This document shows, piece after piece, positions 35,586-45,800 of a stretch of 64,000 bases of DNA (its first letter is position 1; each line of letters begins with the position of its first letter). The stretch lies in contig CAYFGQ010000010.1 in the NCBI GenBank assembly GCA_964342525.1, forward strand, positions 10,478 to 74,477, read 5' to 3'. The notes below the pieces were generated by a model. That model did not search any database. It saw only the letters and a program-made list of their open reading frames with translations, and was not told where the DNA came from. This DNA comes from G963676205 sp964342525 (GTDB lineage: Bacteria > Campylobacterota > Campylobacteria > Campylobacterales > Arcobacteraceae). Made by a program: the position numbers and the translations under genes.

Positions 35586-37535
35586 ATGAAAAAGCTATTC
35601 AATAAACTTAATATAAAACAAAAAATCTTTTTTGCCATACTAATACCAATGGCAACCATAATAGTTACAACTTTTTTTAGCTTCTTAGAGAAGAAAAACA
35701 CAATTGATGAATTGGATTATTTTCATACATATTACCAATACTATCAAAAGATAAGTGATATCATATATGATGTGGAGATGGAGAGAAGTCTAGCTTTTTT
35801 ATACATAGGAAGTGATGGGGCACAAGCAGAAAAGATCCAACTAAATCAACAAAGACAAATACTAAATAAAAAATTTGATGAACTAAATAAATTTCTTACA
35901 GAAAATACTAATACCTTTGATAGAAAACTAATCAAAATAGTAAATGAAAACTATGACCAACTAGAGCTATTTAGATACAATGTAGATAGACTAAATCTAT
36001 TTTTAGATATAGAGCAAAACTTCTATACAGACCTTATATACAACCTTTTATACTCTGCATCAAATATACCAGCCATGACAAACAATAAATACCTATCAAA
36101 CCAAACCCTAGCCTATAAACACCTAATAGAAGCAAAAGAGTATTTAAGTCTAAAAGTGGGATTATTAAACTATATAATAAAAGCAAATAAACTTACTATA
36201 AATGATATAAATAAATTAAAATATTTTGAAGAGTTTTTCAAAACAAACCTTGTAATGTTTAAATATTTTGTGAGAGAAGATATAAAAGTAAAATTTACAA
36301 AAAAGAATATATCCCAGTACTATTCAAGTATAAAGATGCACAATAGATTTAATAAACTACCAATTATTGTAGATAAAAAACTAAATAAAGTAAGGGACTC
36401 AAAAAGGATAAGAGTAGATATCTCACAAGTTGATTTAAACTCTATTCCTCAAAATATCACAAAAAAGATTAAGATTTTAAAGGAGATTGAAAACCTCCTT
36501 GCCAAAGATATCCTAAGGACAATAAAAAAAGAAAAAAATAAATTCTTCACCAATCTAATGATCTATATAGGCAGTATCTTGATCATCATTTTAATAGTAT
36601 TTGGTATAGGGATAAAGATATCAAAAAATATCATTGAAAAAATCCTTGTGTTAGAAAAAGGGCTTGTAAGCTTTTTAAAATATGTAAAAAGAGAAGAAAA
36701 AAAGTTTAGACCTATTGTACTTAGGGGTGAAGATGAGATTAATCACATGGCAAATATTGTAAATGCTAGTATAAAAGAGACCGCTTATTATGTTGAACTT
36801 GAAGTGAAAAAAGCAAAAAGGCTACATTCACAAATGATGGAAGCAGAAAAAATGGCACAAATGGGAGAAATGATAGGAAATATTGCCCACCAATGGAGAC
36901 AACCCCTAAGTGTAATATCGACTTTAGCCACAGGTATTGCAGTAAGAAAAGAGTTTAATCAAGAAGTAAGTGATAAAGAGATCATCACCAGCTTAGATAG
37001 TATAAATAGATATACCCAATACCTCTCAGATACAATAAATACTTTTAGAGATTTTATCAAAGAGAAAAAAGAACTAAAGGTACAAACTATTCAAGAAAAC
37101 ATAAGAAGTGCACTAAGCATAGTGGGTGCTGTACTAAATGATGTGTCAATTGAACTTATTGATGAAGTGGATTATAATAATGAGATTGAAGTTAAAATGG
37201 TTTCAGGAGAACTTCCACAAGTAATAATAAATATCATAAATAATGCAAAAGATGTAATCACCTCAAAAGATATAGAAGAGGGATGGATAAAACTAAAGCT
37301 AGAAAAGTATGAAGCAAAAGCTGTACTTACTATAGAAGATAATGGAGGAGGAATACCATCTAAAATAAAAGCTAAAATTTTCGATCCATACTTTACTACA
37401 AAACATAAAAGCCAAGGAACAGGTCTTGGACTACACATGAGCTATAGAATTGTAACTGAAAGTTTGCATGGAAAAATTTATGCAAAAAATACACAAAACG
37501 GTGCAAAATTTTTCATAGAGATACCATTAAATTAA
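35586..37535 (+). CDS. Membrane histidine kinase with NIT sensor domain
   Basis: A 649-aa sensor kinase. Membrane helices flank a periplasmic helical domain at about 35-315 that has the NIT (nitrate/nitrite-sensing) family pattern, including VEMERSLAFLYIGSDG. A HAMP-like region follows, then the H-box MGEMIGNIAHQWRQPL (His about 435), NIINNAKD, DNGGGIP and GTGLGLHM. The next gene is a chemoreceptor with two NIT domains, so kinase and receptor may sense the same compound. No response regulator is adjacent. Confidence 0.9.
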   Translation: MKKLFNKLNIKQKIFFAILIPMATIIVTTFFSFLEKKNTIDELDYFHTYYQYYQKISDIIYDVEMERSLAFLYIGSDGAQAEKIQLNQQRQILNKKFDELNKFLTENTNTFDRKLIKIVNENYDQLELFRYNVDRLNLFLDIEQNFYTDLIYNLLYSASNIPAMTNNKYLSNQTLAYKHLIEAKEYLSLKVGLLNYIIKANKLTINDINKLKYFEEFFKTNLVMFKYFVREDIKVKFTKKNISQYYSSIKMHNRFNKLPIIVDKKLNKVRDSKRIRVDISQVDLNSIPQNITKKIKILKEIENLLAKDILRTIKKEKNKFFTNLMIYIGSILIIILIVFGIGIKISKNIIEKILVLEKGLVSFLKYVKREEKKFRPIVLRGEDEINHMANIVNASIKETAYYVELEVKKAKRLHSQMMEAEKMAQMGEMIGNIAHQWRQPLSVISTLATGIAVRKEFNQEVSDKEIITSLDSINRYTQYLSDTINTFRDFIKEKKELKVQTIQENIRSALSIVGAVLNDVSIELIDEVDYNNEIEVKMVSGELPQVIINIINNAKDVITSKDIEEGWIKLKLEKYEAKAVLTIEDNGGGIPSKIKAKIFDPYFTTKHKSQGTGLGLHMSYRIVTESLHGKIYAKNTQNGAKFFIEIPLN

Positions 37536-37599
37536 TTTTAATTAGTCATTTTTAGATGACTTAATAATAAATTTATTAATTTCTAAAACAAGCTTGTGC

Positions 37600-37605
37600 T
37601 ATAAT
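37600..37605 (+). promoter_or_regulatory. Putative extended -10 for the NIT chemoreceptor
   Basis: TGCTATAAT, an extended -10, ends 29 nt before the ATG; AAGGAGAG is the ribosome site. Confidence 0.5.
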
Positions 37606-37633
37606 TATAATCTACAATTTTAAGGAGAGTTTA

Positions 37634-40600
37634 ATGAATAAACTAACAATAAGAAATAAACTAATTTTAATACTTTCACTACCAATTTTGGCCATTATTG
37701 TTTTTGGTTCAATCCTAAGTTATGACAAATATACTACTAGTAAACAATATCTACAACTAGAAAATGCAGTTATTCTTTCTACTAAAATTACAGCCTTAGT
37801 ACATGAATTACAAAAAGAAAGGGGTATGACCGCTGGTTATATTGGAAGTAAAGGTGTAAAATTTAAAGATAAGATTGCTGGACAAAGAGATCTTACAAAT
37901 AAAAAAAGAGAAGAGTTTAAAACATATTTAGCCACATTAGATGTATTATCATATGGTAAAGAGTATGATAGTATGGTAAAAAACTCCCTATCTAGATTAG
38001 CAAAACTTGAACAAATACGTAATAGAGTAAGTTCATTAAATATAAAAGGTTCTGAAGCTATTGCTTATTATACAAATATGAATGGAAGTTTTTTAGAAAT
38101 AGTTAGAAAAGCCTCATCATTTTCTCCTGATACACAAATGGCTCAACAACTAAACTCATATACAAACTTTTTATTATCAAAAGAGCGTGCAGGTATAGAG
38201 CGTGCTGTTGGGGCAGTAATATTTGCTTCAAATAAATTTTTACCAGGGATGAGAACAAAATTTAATAAACTAATCGCCGAACAAGATGCTTACCTTTATT
38301 CATTTGAAAAACTTACAAATGAAGAAACAATTAATTATTATAAAAATACAGTAAAAGGTGATGCAGTTGAAGAGGTAAAAAGGATGAGAGAGATTGCCTT
38401 GAGCACTACAGAGATTGGTGGTTTTGGTGTAGATTCTGCTTATTGGTTTGATACTATCACTTCAAAAATAAATAAACTAAAAGCTGTAGAGAATTACCTA
38501 AGTTCTCATATCAAGATCAATGATAAATATACAAAAGATATTGTAGATGTGGCAAAAGCTATCTCAAATCTATTACATGAGACCCAAAAAGAAAGGGGTG
38601 CAACAGCTGGATACTTAGGAAGTAAAGGTAAAAAATTTACCAAAAAACTTCCTGCGCAAAGATTACTTACAAATGAAAAGAAAGCTAAACTTGATGCTTT
38701 ACTAAAAAGAGTTGATATAAATAAATATCCTAAATTCATACAAGAGCATATCAAGCTATCATTAAAACATATAAATGACACTTTAGGACTTAGAGGACAA
38801 ATAGACTCCTTATCAATTCCTGCTAAAAAAGCTATTGGTAGTTTTACTGCTATGAATGCAGAGTTCTTAGATACTATTTCATATATTGCAAAACTACCTA
38901 AAAATGCTAAAGTATCAGCTTCACTAAACTCTTTTTATAACTTCTTAATGAGTAAAGAAAGAGCAGGAATTGAACGTGCTGTTATGACAAATGTATTTGC
39001 AGCAGATAAGTTTTCAAATGGAACAAAATCAAAATTTTCTGCACTAGTAACTGAGCAAAATACTTTTATAAAATCATTCTTAGCTTCAGCTACAAATGAT
39101 GTAAAAGACTTTTTCAATAAAACAGTTTCAGGAAAAGATATAAATGAAGTAAATAGGATGAGACAAATCGCTTTTGATGCTAATACAATTGGTGGATTTG
39201 GAGTAGATTCTGCATATTGGTTTAAAACAATTACTCAAAAAATCAATCTACTTAAAAAAGTAGATGACCACCTAGCCCAAGATTTAATCACAGAAGCTGA
39301 TGATTTATTAAATAAAGCAAAACTTGAGATGATCATCTATATTGCCCTTAGTGCAATTGTACTAATTATAGTACTTTTCTTAGGAAGAATGGTTTCAAAT
39401 GATATCTTATCTGGTATAAGCCAATTATCTAGTGGTCTTGATAATTTCTTTAAATTTTTAAATAAAGAGACAAGTGATGCTAAAACTATTGAACTTAATA
39501 GGGCGGATGCAATAGGTATCATGGCTACAAAGGTAAATGAAAATATAGAAAAAACAAAAGCCTTAGTTATTGATGATATGCAATTCTTGCAAGAGATCAA
39601 AAAAATTGTTGAACAAATCAAATCTGGATACCTATACCAAAGACTTGAATACAATGCAAAAAGTCCAAACCTTGAAGAGCTAAAATCAGAGATAAATGAG
39701 ATGCTTGAAGTTATGAATACAACAATTGGTGGAAGTGTAAATAAAATCACTAATGTTTTAGATTCTTATTCAAATCTAGATTTTACAAATAATATCACAA
39801 ATGCCCAAGGAAAAGTGGAAACAAATATCCTAAATGTGGGTGAGATGATCACTAAAATGCTTAGTGAAAATAAAGTAAATGGTCTTACTATCAATAACTC
39901 TTCAAAACTACTACTTGAAAATGTTGATATCTTAAATACCTCATCAAATGCAGCAGCAGCATCCCTAGAAGAAACAGCAGCAGCCTTAGAAGAAGTAACC
40001 CAAAGTATTGGAGCAAATACAGAAAATGTGGTTAAGATGTCTGGCTATGCAAAAGATGTAACAAAATCAGTTGAAGAAGGACAAACCCTAGCAAATAAAA
40101 CAACAACAGCAATGGATGAGATAAATGAACAAGTGCATGCCATCAGTGAGGCTATCAGTGTAATTGATCAAATCGCATTCCAAACAAATATCCTATCACT
40201 AAATGCAGCCGTAGAAGCAGCAACAGCAGGTGAAGCAGGAAAAGGTTTCGCAGTAGTTGCCCAAGAAGTAAGAAACCTAGCAGCAAGATCAGCAGAAGCA
40301 GCAAGTGAGATCAAAAACCTTGTGGAAAATGCAACAAATAAAGCTAATGAAGGTAAAAAGATCGCTGATAATATGATCGATGGTTATACAAGTCTAAATA
40401 CAAATATCAATAGTACAATCGAACTTATAGAAGATGTAACCACCGCATCAAAAGAGCAACAAGGTGGTATAGTACAAATCAATGATGCCATCTCATCATT
40501 AGACCAACAAACCCAAAACAACGCAGCAGCCGCAGCACAAACAAAAGATATCGCAGAGATGACGCAAGAGATTGCTTTAGAGATTGTAAATGATGCTGAG

Positions 40601-40765
40601 AAAATGAATTTTAATGGTAAGGATTCTTTAAAGGCTAAAGAGATGAATGTGTCTACTACTATGGCAAGAGCTAAGGATCCTGTGGCTGTTAAAAGAACAC
40701 CTAAAATAGAAAAACAAACAGTTAAGCCACAAGTATCTTCAAATGATGAATGGGAGAGTTTTTAA
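37634..40765 (+). CDS. Methyl-accepting chemotaxis protein with two NIT domains
   Basis: A 1043-aa chemoreceptor, long because its periplasmic part holds two tandem NIT domains (about 40-285 and 305-545). Both repeat the signatures LVHELQKERGMTAGYIGSKG / LLHETQKERGATAGYLGSKG, SKERAGIERAV and IGGFGVDSAYWF. A membrane helix at about 562-582 and the MCP hairpin (QIAFQTNILSLNAAVEAA) follow. The C-terminus EWESF fits the W-x-x-F CheR/CheB tether. Nitrate or nitrite is the ligand expected from the family, not proven here. Confidence 0.92.
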   Translation: MNKLTIRNKLILILSLPILAIIVFGSILSYDKYTTSKQYLQLENAVILSTKITALVHELQKERGMTAGYIGSKGVKFKDKIAGQRDLTNKKREEFKTYLATLDVLSYGKEYDSMVKNSLSRLAKLEQIRNRVSSLNIKGSEAIAYYTNMNGSFLEIVRKASSFSPDTQMAQQLNSYTNFLLSKERAGIERAVGAVIFASNKFLPGMRTKFNKLIAEQDAYLYSFEKLTNEETINYYKNTVKGDAVEEVKRMREIALSTTEIGGFGVDSAYWFDTITSKINKLKAVENYLSSHIKINDKYTKDIVDVAKAISNLLHETQKERGATAGYLGSKGKKFTKKLPAQRLLTNEKKAKLDALLKRVDINKYPKFIQEHIKLSLKHINDTLGLRGQIDSLSIPAKKAIGSFTAMNAEFLDTISYIAKLPKNAKVSASLNSFYNFLMSKERAGIERAVMTNVFAADKFSNGTKSKFSALVTEQNTFIKSFLASATNDVKDFFNKTVSGKDINEVNRMRQIAFDANTIGGFGVDSAYWFKTITQKINLLKKVDDHLAQDLITEADDLLNKAKLEMIIYIALSAIVLIIVLFLGRMVSNDILSGISQLSSGLDNFFKFLNKETSDAKTIELNRADAIGIMATKVNENIEKTKALVIDDMQFLQEIKKIVEQIKSGYLYQRLEYNAKSPNLEELKSEINEMLEVMNTTIGGSVNKITNVLDSYSNLDFTNNITNAQGKVETNILNVGEMITKMLSENKVNGLTINNSSKLLLENVDILNTSSNAAAASLEETAAALEEVTQSIGANTENVVKMSGYAKDVTKSVEEGQTLANKTTTAMDEINEQVHAISEAISVIDQIAFQTNILSLNAAVEAATAGEAGKGFAVVAQEVRNLAARSAEAASEIKNLVENATNKANEGKKIADNMIDGYTSLNTNINSTIELIEDVTTASKEQQGGIVQINDAISSLDQQTQNNAAAAAQTKDIAEMTQEIALEIVNDAEKMNFNGKDSLKAKEMNVSTTMARAKDPVAVKRTPKIEKQTVKPQVSSNDEWESF

Positions 40766-40770
40766 ACTCT
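40755..40770 (+). terminator. Short hairpin at the NIT chemoreceptor stop
   Basis: AGAGTTT (40755-40761) and AAACTCT (40764-40770) pair around the stop codon. Weak, with no long T-run. Confidence 0.3.
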
Positions 40771-40965
40771 TCTATTTCATTATCTTGAATAATATCTAAT
40801 ATAATCCCTATATTAATCCTATATTCTTAACTTTATTTTTCTACTAAATTTCCTCCAAGACAAGATAAATTGAGAGTTGCCATATAATCATCACTTTGAT
40901 TCCTCTCCCTTTTTTTACCGGAAAAAAGTTGCCACCTTAAAAAACACTAAAAAGTATATGAATTT
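40766..40965. other. Gap between NIT chemoreceptor and IS110 transposase
   Basis: No gene. It holds GTTGCCA at 40876-40882, a hairpin of CTTTTTT and AAAAAAG around CCGG (about 40909-40928), and GTTGCCAC at 40928-40935, the last being the proposed left-hand junction of the IS110 element. Confidence 0.5.
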
Positions 40966-42071
40966 CTATAAATAATCTAAATACTTCTTAGGCTCATAAA
41001 CATCATTATTTTTATATAAAGAATGGGCAATAATCAATATCTTTCTCATAACAGCAACCTGTGCAACAGTTGATTGTTTACCTTTACTTTTTAGTCTTTC
41101 ATAAAATGCTTTAAACTCTTCATTATGTTGAATTGATCCAAGTGAAACTATAAATAAAACACTTCTACATAAATGTGATCCAGATTTAGATATTCTAGAT
41201 TTTCCCCTTACAGAACTACCTGAACTAATTTCTCTAGGATCTAATCCTGCAAGTGATACAATCTGTCTTTGATTAGCATTTGGATATTTAATAAAATGAT
41301 AAAGTAAGATAATAGCAGTTACTTCACCAACACCTTTTATAGTTTGAATATTTATAAATGATTCATATAACTTATCATCTTCCATAAGAACTTTTTTAAT
41401 AGTTGCAAGTGTATCTTGTTCATCATCTTCAATCATTTTAATTTTACGTTTAAGTCTTTTTAATACATGATTAGAACCATCTTTAACATCTATAGATTCT
41501 AAATGGTTTTTATATTGAACTTTTTGTTTAGTAAGAAGTTTATAAAAGCTTATTAACTCTTTTATCTCTTCTATATGTTGATTTATTACTGGTACTCTAA
41601 TATCATTAGGTTTAGCTATTATAATAGCTTGACTAAGCATCCTAGCATCAACTATATCTGTCTTATTTCTATTACCTAAAGCTTTTGCAAAGTTATAACT
41701 TTGCTTAGGATTTACTATAAAACAATTGATCATAGTATTTGCTGCAAACTTTTCTAAGATGGAAGAATAACTTCCTGTAGGTTCATAAACAAATACTAAT
41801 TTGTCTATCTCTTTTTTATAGTATTTCTTTAATTTAGAATATAAAGACTTTATAGATTTTAAATCATTGTTTATAACTAAATCTAAATCTTTTAGAGGAA
41901 TATACACATTGATGGTTGACTTACTAATATCTAAACCGATAGAATACATATCTAGAACCTTTGTATTAATATAAAGAGTTCGTTAGGGTAGGACTAGATT
42001 CCTACCTGATAAGTTATACAACTTTATACTCGTAAAATTCGATCTAGTAAATTTACTGATCTTGTTGCCAC
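40928..42071 (-). mobile_element. IS110-family insertion element (ends provisional)
   Basis: The transposase gene is flanked by direct 8-bp copies of GTTGCCAC at 40928-40935 and 42064-42071. IS110 elements lack ordinary terminal inverted repeats and are bounded by a short directly repeated core, so these copies are good candidates for the junctions. The element would be about 1.14 kb, with about 30 bp after and 114 bp before the transposase. A related GTTGCCA at 40876 is an alternative outer end. Confidence 0.55.
40966..41949 (-). CDS. IS110-family DEDD transposase
   Basis: A 327-aa recombinase. The N-terminal RuvC-like DEDD domain shows Asp7 (GLDISKS), Glu56 (VYEPTGSY), Asp98 and Asp101 (KTDIVDARML). 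The C-terminal Transposase_20 domain has IKGVGEVTA, SLAGLDPREISSGSS and the Ser-bearing RISKSGSHLCRSVLF segment. All catalytic positions look intact, and the frame is unbroken, so it may be active. Family members use a structured RNA from the element's own non-coding end to choose donor and target DNA. Confidence 0.95.
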   Translation of the reverse strand: MYSIGLDISKSTINVYIPLKDLDLVINNDLKSIKSLYSKLKKYYKKEIDKLVFVYEPTGSYSSILEKFAANTMINCFIVNPKQSYNFAKALGNRNKTDIVDARMLSQAIIIAKPNDIRVPVINQHIEEIKELISFYKLLTKQKVQYKNHLESIDVKDGSNHVLKRLKRKIKMIEDDEQDTLATIKKVLMEDDKLYESFINIQTIKGVGEVTAIILLYHFIKYPNANQRQIVSLAGLDPREISSGSSVRGKSRISKSGSHLCRSVLFIVSLGSIQHNEEFKAFYERLKSKGKQSTVAQVAVMRKILIIAHSLYKNNDVYEPKKYLDYL

Positions 42072-42075
42072 TCAA
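41950..42075 (-). ncRNA. Candidate bridge (guide) RNA region of the IS110 element
   Basis: Non-coding DNA directly upstream of the transposase, where IS110-group elements encode their bridge RNA. On the minus strand there is TATACT (42082-42087) as a possible -10, then a near-palindrome around AGTAAATTTACT (42046-42057) and a perfect 7-bp stem GGTAGGA / TCCTACC (41987-41993 with 42000-42006) with a 6-nt loop. Boundaries and guide loops are not determined; the placement is inferred from the family. Confidence 0.45.
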
Positions 42076-42211
42076 ATTTAAAGTATAACTATTTAACTTT
42101 TGCTCAAGCTAATTATTTCTAACCGCTTTGTAACCAAATCAATATATCATGCTCTAAAAAACTCTATGAATATATAGTATCATATATCCATAAATGTATT
42201 ATACGAGGAAG

Positions 42212-42380
42212 CAAAAACCTCTCCACCCAATGAAAATGTTCTCCCAAGATTCCACAAAATATTTACTGCGGTGCAAAACTCACTGCGAAAGGTACATCTA
42301 GTACCTTTCTCCGTTCAAACAGTTGCACCTGTTCCCCGTAAATATTTTGCTCCACCTTGGCATTTTCAAAGCGTGGATTC
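42212..42380 (-). repeat. Large palindromic element, copy 1
   Basis: Nested inverted arms: TGAAAATG (42231-42238) with CATTTTCA (42361-42368), CAAAATATTTAC (42255-42266) with GTAAATATTTTG (42338-42349), and AAAGGTAC (42288-42295) with GTACCTTT (42301-42308). Read on the minus strand it resembles copy 2 over most of its length, including AACTGTTTGA before and GAGTTTTG after the inner stem. Confidence 0.75.
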
Positions 42381-42507
42381 TTTTCTTTGGTACACATTCT
42401 AGCTCGAGTTTTAAGACATATGGGGATTATTAATATCCAACCTAAAGGGGAAAGAAGAACATCAACTAAGAAAAACTAAATCCCTATAGAAAAATGAACG
42501 TCACCAA

Positions 42508-42700
42508 CAAAAGTCTCACCCTTTGGAAATGCTGAATTTTCTTCAAATATTTTCGGAAAAAGTCTTCAACTGTTTGAGTGAAAGAAAGGTGCCACAGGCG
42601 CACCTTTTTTCGCGAGTTTTGAAGACTAGAAAATATTTGAAGAAAATTCAGGAGCACATTTCCAACTCGGGTGAGAGAGGTTTTTGGTTACTTTTTGACG
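42508..42700 (+). repeat. Large palindromic element, copy 2
   Basis: A perfect 23-bp inverted repeat at 42532-42554 and 42629-42651 encloses GTCTTCAA (42562-42569) with TTGAAGAC (42619-42626) and AAAGGTGC (42585-42592) with GCACCTTT (42600-42607). Outside it, weaker pairing of GTCTCACCC and GGGTGAGAG extends the structure. It shares inner and outer motifs with copy 1 in the opposite orientation. A third, smaller palindrome (GTTACTTTTTG and ACAAAAAGTGAC) sits at 42687-42714. Confidence 0.8.
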
Positions 42701-42845
42701 GAACAAAAAGTGACGGAATCAAAGTAATTGTCGAACACTAACACTCAAATAATCTTGTCTTGGAAATATTTTATAATAGCAAAGCAGCTCAAAATCTCCA
42801 TACAAACCAACGATGATTACCCAAATAAGAGAATCAAAACTTCAC

Positions 42846-45800
42846 TCAATTAGAAAAGCTAATTATAAAAGCAGCTCCTTTATACTCTTTATCCTCATAT
42901 TTATAATCCTCATTATAAACCTCAATATTAAAATCATGCCTCTGCCGAATAATCTTATCCACCATAGAAAGCCCCAAGCCAGTACCTTGTGATTTATGCT
43001 TAGTAGTAAAATAAGGCTCAAAAACCCTTTTTATAATCTCTTCACTAACACCACCAGCATTATCCATTATCTTTAGCTCTAAATTATGTTCATCTATCTT
43101 TTTTGTAGAGATAAAAATATACCTCTCATTTTCATCTTTTACATGATCATTAATAGCATCTTTTGCATTATTTAAAATATTGATAAAAGCTTGTTGAAGT
43201 TCGTTTTTATTCCCTTTTATCAAAATATCATCAGAAATATCAGACACAATTTTTATATATTGATCTTTTAAAACAGCCTCCACTAGATTTAAAGAGCCAG
43301 TTACCACCTCACTCACACTTAGCTCAATATGCTTTTTATCATCTCTGATAAAGTTTCTAAAATCATCAATAGTTTTTGATAAATATTTAGCTTGACTTAC
43401 AATTTTATCTGTAGAATTCATGATATTTGTTTTATCAATTGTTGCACCATGCTCTATCATAAATTTTATACCACTAGCACTTGTACTTATTACACTCAGT
43501 GGCTGTCTCCATTGATGAGCAATATTTCCTATCATTTCACCCATGGCTGCTAGTCTTGATTGATCTTCTAATTGCTTTAGGGATGTTACATCCTTTGCAA
43601 CAATTAGAAGTCTTTGTTTATCAGGAAGTAAAGATAAACTTATATTTACAGTTACCCTATTATTATCTTTGAAAATAAATATTTTTTCATAAATAATTGC
43701 TTTTCCATCTTTATATATTTGTTTGATAATATCTTTTGTAGATTCTATATCTTCTGGTACTGTAAAATCTAAGGTGGTTTTATCTAAAAGTTCCTCTTTT
43801 TCATAACCAGTCATTTGGATGAAAGCATCATTAAACTTTAAAAACTTTGTATCTGAATCTAATATAGCTATACCATCTTTTGAATAATTAAAAATAGATT
43901 CAAACTCTTGTTTTTGATCACTCATGATCTTTTTATTTTTTTTCTCTTGGGTAATATCTCTAGCTGAAGCATATAAATAGTGTTTATTATCTATCTCAAT
44001 TCCTATGGCACTTATTTGTACATCAAGGATAACACCATCTTTTCTTTTATGTCTTGTCTCAAAGGTTACTGCTTTTTTCTCAAAGATTATGGATCTTCTA
44101 AATTCATCTATCTCATCTTTTTTAAAATGAACATCCCAATCTTTTACATTTAGTTTTGCTGTTTCTTCATAATCAAAACCAAGCATATCAGCAAAAGACT
44201 TACTATACTCGACAAGATCACCATTTTGATCTATAATATGAACACTATCACTAGCTAAATCTAAAATTGATTTATATTTATATCTTTCATTGGCTATAAA
44301 TTGTTCTTTATCTTTTAAAATCTTTTGACGCACAAACATAAAACCAATAACCACTAAACTCAAAATTACAATAGCATATGCAGCTGTATAATCAACCCTT
44401 GTGATCTCTTTAGTAAATATCCACTTATTTAGTATCTTTTGTTTATCTTCATCTTTTAAGCTATCTATATATCTATTTAATATTGGGATTAAATCTTTAT
44501 TGTGTTTATTTACCATAAACTTTACATCAAAATTTAGTTTACTTGTACCTGATACTTTTAGATTTGAAAAATTGTATTTATTCATATTATAAATAAGTGA
44601 TGGCAAAATATCAGTTGCCGCATATACTTTACCATTTGCCAATAAATTTAAAGCTTCTATTGTATCTTTTACAGGTACAAACTTTATCCCTGGATATGCT
44701 TCTTTTAATTTCACATGGGCAGTATAGTTTTTACCAACTGCTACAGTTTTTCCCTCTAACTCTTTAAAATCTATGATAAAGTCTTTATCTACAGCTGTAG
44801 CTACAGCTATTGGAAAAGTGATAAATGGTTTTGTAAATGCACCATACACTTCCCTATCTTTTGTGGATGAAGTTGCTATGATCATACCATTTGGATCAGC
44901 CTTTATAAGTCTTAGGGCTTCAGCAAAATTTGCATCTTTTATATAGTTATATTTTATATGGGATTTTTTTACCACAAGTTCCCAAATATCTGCACAAATA
45001 CCCTCTACAGTATCCCCATGGATAGTAAAAGGCTCCCAATTTGTCACATAGATATTCATCTTTGCTTTTTCTAAAAGCTCTTCTTCCTTTTCACTAAGTG
45101 GAACAAAATCACCATTTTCCGTTTCATAAAAGATTCCCCATTTATCAAGAAGATGGATATATTCATTTTTTTCAATATTTTTAAATGCTTTATTTAATAT
45201 GGATAATAATAGTTTTTCATCTTTATTTACAGCAATTTTTAGCGGTAGCTCAAAGTATTTATTAAATAGGATATTATTTTGTAGTCTTACATTTAAAGCA
45301 AGATTATTAAGATTTGTGTTTAAAACCACATAATCATCCAGTGCAGCATCGACCTCTTTATTTATAAGTGCTTTTATAAGATCGACTGTAAAACTTTTAG
45401 TTATAAGTTCTATATTAGGATATTTCTCTTTGAAGATTTTCTCAAAAACACTCCCCTTTACAACGGCAACCTTTTTATTTTCTAATTGGGAGATAGTTTT
45501 ATAATTGTTTTGTGAGACAATTGAAGCTTTTACATTAAAAGTATTTTCATCAGTAAAGGAAAAGTAATCTTCCCTCTCTTTTGTTTTTACAATATTTGGG
45601 ATGATATCTATTTTATTCTCTTTTAAAAGTCTAAGGCTCTCATTCCAAGGACTTTGGGTAATAAACTCAACTTTTATAGGTAAGTGTTCAGTTAAAAGTT
45701 TTAAAAAATCATTTGTAAAACCTTTTATCTCATTATTTTCTATATAACTATAAGGTCTCCAAGTAGTTTTTGTATTTATTTTTAAGACTTTTTTATTTTT

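Larger units (their letters stand above)
41950..42845. other. 896-bp non-coding stretch
   Basis: Contains the IS110 upstream end and the two palindromic elements listed separately. Its base composition is visibly richer in G and C than the neighbouring gaps around 42210-42720. The only ORF (42523-42741) spans a palindrome and is not a gene. 42381-42507 and 42721-42845 show no further structure that I can name. Confidence 0.6.

Noticed and set aside
39337..39750. 137-aa ORF on the minus strand
   Set aside because: Shadow of the NIT chemoreceptor gene; no start site or family features.
42523..42741. 72-aa ORF
   Set aside because: It runs straight through the copy 2 palindrome and has no protein-like features or ribosome site.
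41950..42845. CRISPR array
   Set aside because: Repeats are inverted and nested, only two copies exist, and there are no regular spacers or cas genes.
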